6,516 nt of DNA, from contig CABMDX010000102.1 in assembly GCA_902385025.1 (NCBI GenBank), positions 1-6,516 on the forward strand. Direction: 5' to 3'. This document shows positions 1-6,406 of the stretch, in pieces. The position numbers and the translations under genes are program-made. The notes beneath the pieces were generated by a model that saw nothing but the letters and a program-made list of their open reading frames with translations, was not told where the DNA came from and made no database searches. This stretch comes from an uncultured archaeon. Its GTDB lineage: Archaea; Halobacteriota; Methanosarcinia; Methanotrichales; Methanotrichaceae. How positions within the stretch are numbered: the first letter of the stretch is position 1; each line of letters opens with the position of its first letter.

Positions 1-1572
1 AGGGCCGTAGAGCAGAATGCCTTTGGGAGCCTCGATCCCCAGGCGTCTGAAGCTCTCAGCATTGCGAAGCGGCCACTCCACGGCCTCCACAAGAAGCTGC
101 TTGACGGTCTCCAGGCCACCGATGTCCTCCCAGCTTACATTGGGAACCTCTACAAGGATCTCACGCATGGCAGAGGGTTGCACCTCTCTGAGCGCCGCCT
201 CGAAGTCATCCTTTTGCACAATGAGCCTGTCCAGGATATCCTTGGGAATGGTGACTTCATCCAAATCGATCTCCGGAAGAATGCGGCGAAGTGCATTCAT
301 GGCCGCCTCCCTGCTTACGGCTGAGATGTCTGCCCCTACGAAGCCGTAGGTTCTCCTGGCATATTCATCCAGGTCCACATCTTCGTGCAGAGGCATGGCG
401 CGCGTGTGGATCTGAAAGATCTCCATGCGCCCTTCCATGTCTGGAACGCCCAGCTCTATCTCCCGGTCAAAGCGTCCGGGCCGGCGCAGTGCCATGTCCA
501 GAGCTTCTGGCCGGTTGGTGGAGCCTATTACGATCACGTTCTTCCTTTCCTTCAGGCCGTCCATGAGCGACAGAAGCTGAGCTACGACGCGTCTTTCCAC
601 CTCGCCGGTCACATCCCCGCGTTTTGGTGCAATGGAGTCCAGCTCATCCAGGAAGATGATGGCAGGCGTGTTCTTCTCCGCTTCCTCGAAGATGTCTCGC
701 AAAGCTTTTTCGCTTTCTCCGTAGTACTTGGACATGATCTCTGGGCCATTGATGCTTATAAAGTAGGCCTCGCTCTCATTGGCCACCGCCTTGGCGAGCA
801 TGGTCTTACCAGTGCCAGGCGGGCCATGCAGCAGTACACCCTTGGGCGGATCGATCCCCAGACGGTCAAATAGCTCGGGATGCTTAAGCGGAAGCTCAAT
901 CATCTCACGGACCTTGGTTATAACCGGCTTTAGGCCGCCGATGTCCTCGTAGACCACAGATGGCACGGAGCGCTCCGGAGTCTCCACTGCCTGGGGAAGA
1001 AGCTCGATCTCCGTTCCTTCAGAGATCTTAACAATTCCTCCGGGGCTCGTGGAAATGACTCTGAGCTTGATCTCGCCAAGGCCAAAGGCTTGGGCGCCCA
1101 GGAATCCACGGAATATCTCCTCGAACATGGTCTCCCTGCCCATGGAATCCGTGGGAGGCTTGCGGACGCTGGTAGTGGATATGACGTCGCCCCGAATGAG
1201 GGGCCGGCCATTGAAAACCTTGGTGAGGACATCTCCAGGAGCGAAGATCTGCATGCCCTGCGTGACCGGAGCTAGCGTAACGTGCTTGGCCTCGCTCCAG
1301 ACAGCCTTCTTGATCTCCACGTACTGGCCGATGCTCGTTCCCGCATTGGATCTGATCAGGCCGTCCATTCTGATCATGTCCATGCCCTGATCCTGAGAAT
1401 AGGCACTTACGGCCAGAGCTGCAGTGGGCCGGGAGCCTGTCACCTCAACCACATCCAGAGGGCGAGCACCTATTCTCTCCAGGAACTCCTCGCCTATCCT
1501 GACAATGCCCTTTCCCACATCGCCCTGATTTGCCTCAGATACCTTAAGCCTTATATTTTCGCCTTCGGTCAT
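1..1572 (-). CDS. Cdc48/VAT-family AAA+ ATPase (p97 homologue), 3' end outside window
   Basis: Hexameric AAA+ unfoldase of the Cdc48/p97/VAT family, which uses ATP to thread proteins through a central pore, in archaea often feeding the proteasome. The 524 visible residues read without interruption. Residues about 7-190 match the Cdc48 N-terminal domain (double-psi barrel plus second subdomain; 'RPLIRGDVI' is typical). D1 begins near residue 205 ('YEDIGGL') and has Walker A GPPGTGKT at 250-257, Walker B with D309-E310, and the '[10 protein letters not shown]' segment whose R364 and R367 match the arginine fingers. D2 begins near 478 ('VSWEDIGGL') and the window ends at 'LYGP', the first half of its Walker A. 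Family members are about 730-810 residues, so roughly 200-280 are missing. The ATG at 1572 has AGGTG ten bases upstream (1587-1583). Walker B reads FLDELD where FIDEID is usual, a conservative change. Archaea often carry several Cdc48 paralogues, so I give no gene symbol. Confidence 0.96.
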   Translation of the reverse strand, partial: MTEGENIRLKVSEANQGDVGKGIVRIGEEFLERIGARPLDVVEVTGSRPTAALAVSAYSQDQGMDMIRMDGLIRSNAGTSIGQYVEIKKAVWSEAKHVTLAPVTQGMQIFAPGDVLTKVFNGRPLIRGDVISTTSVRKPPTDSMGRETMFEEIFRGFLGAQAFGLGEIKLRVISTSPGGIVKISEGTEIELLPQAVETPERSVPSVVYEDIGGLKPVITKVREMIELPLKHPELFDRLGIDPPKGVLLHGPPGTGKTMLAKAVANESEAYFISINGPEIMSKYYGESEKALRDIFEEAEKNTPAIIFLDELDSIAPKRGDVTGEVERRVVAQLLSLMDGLKERKNVIVIGSTNRPEALDMALRRPGRFDREIELGVPDMEGRMEIFQIHTRAMPLHEDVDLDEYARRTYGFVGADISAVSREAAMNALRRILPEIDLDEVTIPKDILDRLIVQKDDFEAALREVQPSAMREILVEVPNVSWEDIGGLETVKQLLVEAVEWPLRNAESFRRLGIEAPKGILLYGP

Positions 1573-1594
1573 GTATTTCTTGCACCTGCTTTCT

Positions 1595-1609
1595 GCCCTA
1601 ATATTGGGC
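1595..1609. repeat. 15-bp near-palindrome in the cdc48 promoter
   Basis: GCCCTAATATTGGGC: GCCC and GGGC arms flank an AT-rich centre that is itself symmetric except for one mismatched pair. It abuts the TATA-like sequence and covers the interval just upstream of the predicted transcription start, where a bound repressor would block polymerase. It could equally be a chance short repeat. Read on the plus strand it is followed by a T-rich run and resembles a terminator, but no plus-strand gene ends here. Confidence 0.4.
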
Positions 1610-1623
1610 TTTTATTTTTTAAG
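1609..1623 (-). promoter_or_regulatory. Putative TATA box of the cdc48-like gene
   Basis: On the minus strand this reads CTTAAAAAATAAAAG, an A/T block in otherwise mixed sequence. Archaeal transcription starts about 25 bases downstream of the TATA centre, which predicts a start near 1592. That gives a leader of about 20 bases that includes the AGGTG ribosome-binding site at 1587-1583. The spacing is self-consistent, but there is no experimental support. Confidence 0.5.
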
Positions 1624-1684
1624 TAGTTTCCCATAGGTCTGTCTGCAGCCAGGGTTCCAGAATATGCTTCAATGCAGCAATTCT

Positions 1685-2617
1685 TCATGAAACCATCTTG
1701 CCTAGTTCATCTTCAATGAAGGCATTCATTTCCCTGCAGTAGCCGTGCTGCGTGCAGCCGACTTCATGCCAGCTCCTGGGAGAGGCGGCATGGTCAAATG
1801 TCTGCTTGGCATCTTCATAAGGAATAACGGTATCATTTCTGGAATGAATCATGACCAGCATTCTCGGTGAAATCTTTCCCATATATGTCTCTGGGTCAAT
1901 CGATCTGTAAAATCTTATCATCATTGGATCGGTCAGCCTTCCGGATGTAATGGCAGCATCCGCTCCATAGCCGCAGGTGCTGATGGCGAGAACGCCCCTC
2001 GCTCTCGGATCAAGGGCGCAGGCAATTAATGCAAAGCGGCCTCCGTTGCTCTCACCAGCATAGATAATATTCTCCGGATCAATCGCGAGCTGCTGGCGCA
2101 GGATCTGAGCCGCGGCCAGAGCGTCATATACCATCTTGTGCTCTGTCGGTTCCATGCCCTTCAGAAAAAGCTGCAAATCGCCCTGCGGATCAATGCCTCC
2201 CAGGTTTCGCTGGTCGAGGGCAAGGCTGGCGTATCCGAGCTCTGCCAGATACTTCGCCAGCACTTGTTCGCGTTCTTTTGTCACCGAGGCTCCGCCGAGC
2301 AGCACTATTCCAGGGATGCTGATGCTGCCATTCCCTGCTCCTTTTATTTGCGCTCCCTGTGATGGAATTCTGAGGAGGCCCTCTATCATCTGACCTCTGC
2401 TGCTGAAGCTGACGGGGGTCAGGCTGGAGTTGGAATCATCTTCAGGAGGGACAGCTTGATACTGGGGCATGACGACTGAATACTCCAGAAGGCCATCATC
2501 TGTCACCTTCCAGTCTTTGTCTCCGGAGGCGGACCATGTGCCCGAAAAGATGAGCGCTGCTGCCAGCATTGCTGTGATTATGCACGCAGCCAACAATCCT
2601 GCTCTCGTCCTTTGCAT
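1685..2617 (-). CDS. Exported alpha/beta hydrolase (dienelactone-hydrolase/peptidase-like)
   Basis: A serine hydrolase of the alpha/beta-fold superfamily, probably an esterase or peptidase outside the membrane; the substrate cannot be told. Numbering from the chosen 310-residue start: residues 2-5 are a short basic n-region (QRTR), about 6-27 are hydrophobic, and the mature part follows. The nucleophile elbow is GESNG with Ser190, the acid is Asp262 in 'RNDTVIP', and the base is His291 in 'TQHGYC', so the triad is complete and in canonical order. 'LLGGAS' near 106-111 lies where the oxyanion-hole strand is expected. I prefer the ATG at 2617 because GAGGCGG (2634-2628) lies ten bases upstream and it gives a normal signal peptide or anchor. 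An in-frame ATG at 2677 would add 20 polar residues and overlap the upstream gene by 19 bp, with a poorer ribosome-binding site. The small exported protein gene lies 41 bp upstream on the same strand, so co-transcription is likely. Confidence 0.88.
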   Translation of the reverse strand: MQRTRAGLLAACIITAMLAAALIFSGTWSASGDKDWKVTDDGLLEYSVVMPQYQAVPPEDDSNSSLTPVSFSSRGQMIEGLLRIPSQGAQIKGAGNGSISIPGIVLLGGASVTKEREQVLAKYLAELGYASLALDQRNLGGIDPQGDLQLFLKGMEPTEHKMVYDALAAAQILRQQLAIDPENIIYAGESNGGRFALIACALDPRARGVLAISTCGYGADAAITSGRLTDPMMIRFYRSIDPETYMGKISPRMLVMIHSRNDTVIPYEDAKQTFDHAASPRSWHEVGCTQHGYCREMNAFIEDELGKMVS

Positions 2618-2658
2618 TGCCGTTGTTCCGCCTCTATCAGAGGTTATTTTTGAGCTTT

Positions 2659-3051
2659 TCAGATGCTTGGTTTCCATTCATCGTTATTGAGCCTGACAAG
2701 CTGCCCGGTCTCATTTACCTCAAAGCCGATGGGAACCTTTCCCCAGCTCCAGAGGTCTCCAGCAGCCTTTTGTGTCTTGGCCCGGGGCCCGGATGAAACC
2801 TCAGGTAACGCATTCAGATCGGGAGTGATTTGAGGTTCGCTGGAGGGCTGGCCAGATGTGCTGGTTGTATTGATGTTAATAACTTCGGTCATGTTCTGGC
2901 TCGTGTTATTGGCTGCGGTCCCGGCCTGGTTATCGGATAGGCTTGTCAGAACTGCCATTCCGGATTCCCGGCTGATACTGATAGGTTCAGCCGACAGGCA
3001 ATTTGGGGCCAGAGCCAATAATATTATCGTTAGTATTGTTAATCTTTCCAT
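2659..3051 (-). CDS. Small exported protein of unknown function, rich in N-glycosylation sequons
   Basis: I do not recognise the family. The 130-residue product starts with a clear signal peptide: a charged MER, a hydrophobic stretch to about residue 18, then a likely cleavage after 'CLSA' before 'EP'. The middle (about 45-95) is low-complexity and rich in Asn, Ser, Thr, Pro and Gln, probably disordered. It carries sequons NTS, NMT and NTT, with another, NET, near the C-terminus, which fits a surface protein in an archaeon with N-glycosylation. The C-terminal 30 or so residues look more ordered, with aromatic residues in 'DLWSWGKVP' and 'NDEWKP', and may form a small binding module. The reading frame stays open upstream to an ATG at 3138, but the start at 3051 is better: AGGTGA sits seven bases before it and the signal peptide then begins at residue 1. 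It precedes the exported hydrolase by 41 bp and may be its partner or a cell-surface companion; that is inference. Confidence 0.7.
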   Translation of the reverse strand: MERLTILTIILLALAPNCLSAEPISISRESGMAVLTSLSDNQAGTAANNTSQNMTEVININTTSTSGQPSSEPQITPDLNALPEVSSGPRAKTQKAAGDLWSWGKVPIGFEVNETGQLVRLNNDEWKPSI

Positions 3052-3058
3052 ATCCATT

Positions 3059-3064
3059 TCACCT
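3059..3064 (-). promoter_or_regulatory. Ribosome-binding site fixing the start of the small exported protein
   Basis: AGGTGA on the minus strand, matching the archaeal anti-Shine-Dalgarno consensus, seven bases upstream of the ATG at 3051. It is too close to the alternative ATG at 3057 (one base) and lies inside the longer frame that starts at 3138, so it decides in favour of 3051. Confidence 0.7.
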
Positions 3065-3217
3065 GTGAGATTCTTTCGGATTTTATTAGTGACTGATAGA
3101 TCTTTCCGGTCTTCATATCTAACCATTATTCCTGCCATCTATACCTTTCTGTAGACGAAGATGTGCCGGGTCGATTTTAGTGTATCTTCACTATGTGCTT
3201 TGGAAAATATGAACGCT

Positions 3218-4009
3218 TCAGATGAAGGCTCTCTGTCTCTTCTCATTGTAAGCTTTGATATGATCTACAGCCCTGGAAATCTCGGGGTCCGCAGGCAAAT
3301 GCCTTATCAGTCTCTCCATATAGCCGTTCTCCTCAATACAGGAGAGTGTGAAGGGAAAATATATATCATAGGCCCAGCTCAGGTACATCAGCTTTATATC
3401 GCTCAGGTTTTTCAAAACAGCTATCCTCACCATTTTACCCTGCAGGATGTCAGAGATCGCCTCCATAGAAAATACATTACTGTCGTCAAGCCCATAGTCC
3501 AGAGCAGAATTCGGATTTTGTGCTCTTTCATCAAAGTGTAATGTCAATAACCCCAGGATATCCAATTTGTCGGCATCCCTGATCAGACGGGAATAAAGGA
3601 GGCTATCTGCCTTTTCCGTATCCGGGATCGCAAATTTGTTGTGGAGCCAGATGGCCCTTTGAAGCAGGTATCTCTCTCTTCCCGGCAGGTCCTTCAAGAT
3701 ACCAGAGCGACCCAGCACCTTCAGACCGAGGGCGGCATGGTCCACTGTGATGCGATCATTGAAGGAGCCAAAGATCTGCAACTGCTCGAAGCGGCCTATA
3801 TCGTGAAAGAGTGCGATGGCCTTGGCGAGCCTCATGTCTATCCTTCTTAGGCCCGTGGATTTTGCGATCTTGGTGATATTGTCGCAGACCCTGTAAGTAT
3901 GATTCAGCTTGAGAATAATATTTTTCTCAGTTTCCTGGTTCTGGCTATGAAAGCCGTTTGTGTAGTCATCAAACCATCTATGGCAAATTGAGAGATCTTT
4001 CTCATTCAT
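3218..4009 (-). CDS. HD-domain metal-dependent phosphohydrolase
   Basis: A soluble 263-residue protein of the HD superfamily, whose members use a His/Asp-bound metal to hydrolyse phosphate esters such as nucleotides or cyclic nucleotides. Visible in order: His37 in 'LNHTYRV', the signature His69-Asp70 in 'ALFHDIGRFEQ', His91 in 'VDHAALG', His123 in 'WLHNKF', and Asp145 in 'IRDADKLD'. This H...HD...H...H...D pattern resembles HD enzymes with two metals rather than the minimal one-metal type. The C-terminal part (about 175-263) is helical-looking and not assignable. No signal peptide or membrane segment is seen. The ATG at 4009 has no ribosome-binding site, but a TATA box centred 30 bases upstream suggests a nearly leaderless mRNA. 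It diverges from the TPR membrane protein gene across 111 bp that contain inverted repeats. The substrate is unknown; a signalling-nucleotide or housekeeping nucleotide role are both possible. Confidence 0.88.
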   Translation of the reverse strand: MNEKDLSICHRWFDDYTNGFHSQNQETEKNIILKLNHTYRVCDNITKIAKSTGLRRIDMRLAKAIALFHDIGRFEQLQIFGSFNDRITVDHAALGLKVLGRSGILKDLPGRERYLLQRAIWLHNKFAIPDTEKADSLLYSRLIRDADKLDILGLLTLHFDERAQNPNSALDYGLDDSNVFSMEAISDILQGKMVRIAVLKNLSDIKLMYLSWAYDIYFPFTLSCIEENGYMERLIRHLPADPEISRAVDHIKAYNEKRQRAFI

Positions 4010-4013
4010 GGGC

Positions 4014-4036
4014 AGCTTTCGAGCTGATCGAAAGCT
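4014..4036. repeat. Perfect 9-bp inverted repeat at the HD-gene start (operator candidate)
   Basis: AGCTTTCGA (4014-4022) and TCGAAAGCT (4028-4036) are exact reverse complements around a 5-base centre. It ends where the TATA box begins and stops four bases before the ATG at 4009, covering the predicted transcription start. This is where archaeal repressors commonly bind. If transcription instead starts further upstream, it would form a hairpin in the 5' leader next to the start codon. Confidence 0.6.
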
Positions 4037-4042
4037 ATAAAA
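4036..4042 (-). promoter_or_regulatory. Putative TATA box of the HD gene
   Basis: TTTTATA on the minus strand, preceded by purine-rich AAAAGCG that could act as a BRE. The centre is about 30 bases from the ATG at 4009, predicting a start near 4013 and an almost leaderless transcript, which agrees with the missing ribosome-binding site. A second A/T block at 4060-4068 (TATAATTTA on the minus strand) is an alternative and would give a leader of about 30 bases. Confidence 0.5.
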
Positions 4043-4075
4043 CGCTTTTGCCAGAGCGATAAATTATATGAGAAT

Positions 4076-4085
4076 GAGACGTCTC
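4076..4085. repeat. Perfect 10-bp palindrome between divergent promoters
   Basis: GAGACGTCTC is fully self-complementary. It lies seven bases upstream of the TATA-like sequence of the TPR gene and upstream of both candidate TATA boxes of the HD gene, a position suited to a shared activator or repressor. A palindrome of this length is expected at about 1 in 1,024 positions, so chance is not excluded. Confidence 0.4.
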
Positions 4086-4092
4086 CGTTAGC

Positions 4093-4100
4093 TAAATATA
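4093..4100 (+). promoter_or_regulatory. Putative TATA box of the TPR membrane protein gene
   Basis: TAAATATA, centred about 24-25 bases before the ATG at 4121. That distance predicts transcription starting at or next to the start codon, a leaderless mRNA, and no ribosome-binding site is seen upstream of 4121. The AT-rich 4105-4117 segment is too close to the ATG to serve as the TATA box of that start. Confidence 0.5.
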
Positions 4101-4104
4101 GTGA

Positions 4105-4117
4105 TTATATCATATAA
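4105..4117. repeat. AT-rich 6-1-6 inverted repeat before the TPR gene
   Basis: TTATAT and ATATAA are exact reverse complements around a single C, ending three bases before the ATG at 4121. All twelve arm bases are A or T, so chance symmetry is more likely here than in the other repeats of this intergenic region. If the transcript is leaderless, the element lies in DNA between the TATA box and the start and could be an operator. Confidence 0.35.
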
Positions 4118-4120
4118 AAG

Positions 4121-6406
4121 ATGAAAATCATGAGAGACTATCGAGGTCAAGTCGCACGGATTGCGCTTTTACTTGTCATAGCTATATTTATTGCTTTATA
4201 TTTGCCGTCCTCCGGACAGAACGATGCAAATTCTTATGCTCCATTAAATGAAAGCAAAGCTACTGACTATGCAAAGATGCCAGAAGGCCTTGATGGATCA
4301 ATAGAATCAAACTCCCAAGATGCAATGGCTCTATACGAACAGGGCTATCAGCTACTAGAGGTTGGCCGATACCAGGAAGCGGTTCAAGCCCTTGATGCTG
4401 CTATAGGACTATTTGCAGAAGACTCTAACGCCAAAGATAATCCGGATCTGGAAGGTGCAATATATGACAAGGCACTGGCGCTCTGGATGCTCCATCAACT
4501 GGATGAATCAATGAGTTCTCTGGATGATGCTGTAAAAATAAATCCAGACAACGCTGATGCCTGGCTATTAATGGGCAGGATTTTCTATGAGCAAAACAAT
4601 TATGAAGAAGCAGGAAATGCCCTGGATAGAGCGGTCGAAATAGATCCGTACAAAGGGCTGGCATGGTTTAATAAGGGCCTGGTCAATTTTGCAATTGGCA
4701 ATTATAAGGAAGCCATCCGATGCTATTATTTAGCCATCGAGAATGGGGGGAATGTCCCCTCTGCATGGAATAATATTGGAACGGTTTTATACGAGGAGCA
4801 GAGATATAGCGAAGCTATTGACAAATTCAATAGAGCGATCGATGCGTATAAACTATTTCCTGAAGCATACTACAATAAGGGTCTTGCGCTTCAACAGCTT
4901 GGGATACAGGAAGCGAATGATAGCAGATATCTGGAGGCCATTGGATTATACAATATTGCTCTGGAGTTAAGACCGGGCTACATTGATGCTTTAAATAACA
5001 AAGGCATTGCTTTATCTGCTCTTGGCAGAAGTGCACAGGCAAACGAGGTATTCATCAAGGTCAGGGCCATGAGATTGGACTCTTGGCATAAAGCCGAGAT
5101 TTTTATCATATTCCTCGCAGCCTATGTTTTATTATTGTATAGCTATCTTCTTATCAGAAGGCGCAGGATTTCCAGAGCAATAGATCTATTATCGGTTAAC
5201 GTCTTTGGTTTCTTTTCCCTTGGATGGATTCTCTCAGGCTTTTTCTCCGGGGCATTATTGGAGCTATTTTTTTGGATCGGATTAATTGTCGTAATTGCAA
5301 TTGCCATCGTATGGTCGCTGCTGGGATACCTGGACCTTCCACTCCATTCAATCGATTACAAAGGCAGTCGGTCGCATTTATCTGAAGTGCCAACGTTTTT
5401 GGCAGCTTCCGTGATTATTTGCTATCCTATTATTGCATCCCTGGGATATTTCCGCTATCTCATTCCCTCGGAGCAGGCATCGCTGAAGATATTTCAATTT
5501 GCGATTATTGCCATCTTTTTGATAGGGTTGATCCTGACCATACCAGAACTGATCAGGGATTTGCTTTCAAAGAATCAAGACCCGGAAATCCGCAAGCTTC
5601 TCCTGCTCTTTCAATCAGGATATCTGGTAATAATCTTTGTTTTTCTCGCTCTGATAATTTGGAGCATTGAGATTGCCACCGATGAAATAAAGGTGAGGTT
5701 TGTCCTCATTTTGGCATTATCGGTTTTATTGTTCGCGTTTATCATTCCATATTTCTCTGGATGGCAGAGATCAAGAGGCTGGCGCACGCACTTAATTGAG
5801 GAAAAAATAGTCTGGATCGACCGATTATTGGATATTCTCGACTTTCCGAGCAGCAGCAAATACATTTCGAAATTGCAGGGTCTTCAGAGGGATATTGAGA
5901 ATGAAGAAGAAGAGTTCATGAGAATTGAAAAGATATCTGGATGTTGTTTATCCAAGAAGGAGCATGAATCGACTCCCACGATGAATGGCATTTGCTCTTC
6001 CATCGCCCCCAAGACCGCATCTCCTGGTGAAAAGAGGGATGGTGAAAAAAGGGAGATAGACTCTACAGATCCGAGATTTGATTACATAGTTTTTATAAGG
6101 CAGCTTGGAAAAGGAATCGATGAGTGCCTTGAAGAGCTAAGACTCTTAAAGGTTGGTCCTGATGCTTCTTGGTCTGCACTGGCAAAGGGCTATGCTTCTG
6201 CCTTTCGCACCCGGAAAGAAGAGCTGCTTTCTCTCCTGGAAAAAGAGAGAGAGGCCAAGCCACTGCTATGGATCGGCATAAGCTTTATCTTTACAGGTAT
6301 CCTGAGCCAGATTCTCGGCAACTTCAGCGGTTCGGTCGGCACGGCCATCAGCTATGTTGGCAATTTCTCAAGCACTCTGGCCCAGGTCTCTGTGATCCAT
6401 CCCTGA
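4121..6406 (+). CDS. TPR-repeat polytopic membrane protein with C-terminal charged domain
   Basis: A 761-residue protein of unknown function. Residues 12-30 are an N-terminal signal anchor. Seven TPR repeats follow, at about 68-101, 112-145, 146-179, 180-213, 214-247, 248-287 (with about six extra residues, 'GIQEAND') and 288-320, each showing the G/A-Y/F-A-P pattern. TPR domains bind other proteins or peptides. Membrane segments lie near 326-346, 358-378, 381-402, 425-444, 455-475, 499-519 and 525-545. Residues 546-712 form a charged, partly helical domain with an acidic run 'ENEEEE' and a disordered insert (about 605-650). A last hydrophobic segment spans about 714-732. The RRRR cluster after the segment at 326-346 argues for TPRs outside and that loop inside the cell. 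The start at 4121 is chosen from the TATA spacing; the ATG at 4130 is a close alternative. The gene is visibly more AT-rich than the cdc48 end of the window. It could be a receptor or a surface assembly scaffold; no enzymatic motif is seen. Confidence 0.88.
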   Translation: MKIMRDYRGQVARIALLLVIAIFIALYLPSSGQNDANSYAPLNESKATDYAKMPEGLDGSIESNSQDAMALYEQGYQLLEVGRYQEAVQALDAAIGLFAEDSNAKDNPDLEGAIYDKALALWMLHQLDESMSSLDDAVKINPDNADAWLLMGRIFYEQNNYEEAGNALDRAVEIDPYKGLAWFNKGLVNFAIGNYKEAIRCYYLAIENGGNVPSAWNNIGTVLYEEQRYSEAIDKFNRAIDAYKLFPEAYYNKGLALQQLGIQEANDSRYLEAIGLYNIALELRPGYIDALNNKGIALSALGRSAQANEVFIKVRAMRLDSWHKAEIFIIFLAAYVLLLYSYLLIRRRRISRAIDLLSVNVFGFFSLGWILSGFFSGALLELFFWIGLIVVIAIAIVWSLLGYLDLPLHSIDYKGSRSHLSEVPTFLAASVIICYPIIASLGYFRYLIPSEQASLKIFQFAIIAIFLIGLILTIPELIRDLLSKNQDPEIRKLLLLFQSGYLVIIFVFLALIIWSIEIATDEIKVRFVLILALSVLLFAFIIPYFSGWQRSRGWRTHLIEEKIVWIDRLLDILDFPSSSKYISKLQGLQRDIENEEEEFMRIEKISGCCLSKKEHESTPTMNGICSSIAPKTASPGEKRDGEKREIDSTDPRFDYIVFIRQLGKGIDECLEELRLLKVGPDASWSALAKGYASAFRTRKEELLSLLEKEREAKPLLWIGISFIFTGILSQILGNFSGSVGTAISYVGNFSSTLAQVSVIHP
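6026..6055 (+). repeat. Tandem 15-bp duplication inside the TPR membrane protein gene
   Basis: Two adjacent 15-base units (6026-6040 and 6041-6055) match at 13 of 15 positions and encode GEKRD then GEKRE at residues 636-645. The repeat keeps the frame and lies in the disordered-looking charged insert of the C-terminal domain. It looks like a recent in-frame duplication. Confidence 0.7.

Noticed and set aside
385..873. Plus-strand open frame of 162 codons opposite the cdc48-like gene
   Set aside because: The minus strand encodes a continuous Cdc48 protein here with all D1 motifs; the plus frame is its antisense shadow and its product has no recognisable features.
1595..1620. Hairpin followed by a T-run on the plus strand resembling an intrinsic terminator
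   Set aside because: No plus-strand gene ends here, and the T-run is the complement of the cdc48 TATA-like sequence; the promoter reading explains it better.
3052..3138. Longer N-terminus for the small exported protein
   Set aside because: It would put 29 mostly charged and polar residues before a clear signal peptide, and a strong ribosome-binding site at 3064-3059 points to the start at 3051.
2858..3154. Plus-strand hydrophobic open frame of 98 codons
   Set aside because: It is antisense to the signal peptide and low-complexity part of the exported protein gene; hydrophobicity arises from the reverse complement of Asn/Asp-rich codons.
3202..3227. Small hairpin and T-rich stretch at the end of the HD gene (minus strand)
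   Set aside because: The stem is only 4-5 bp and contains the stop codon; the T-run is short, so it is too weak to call a terminator.
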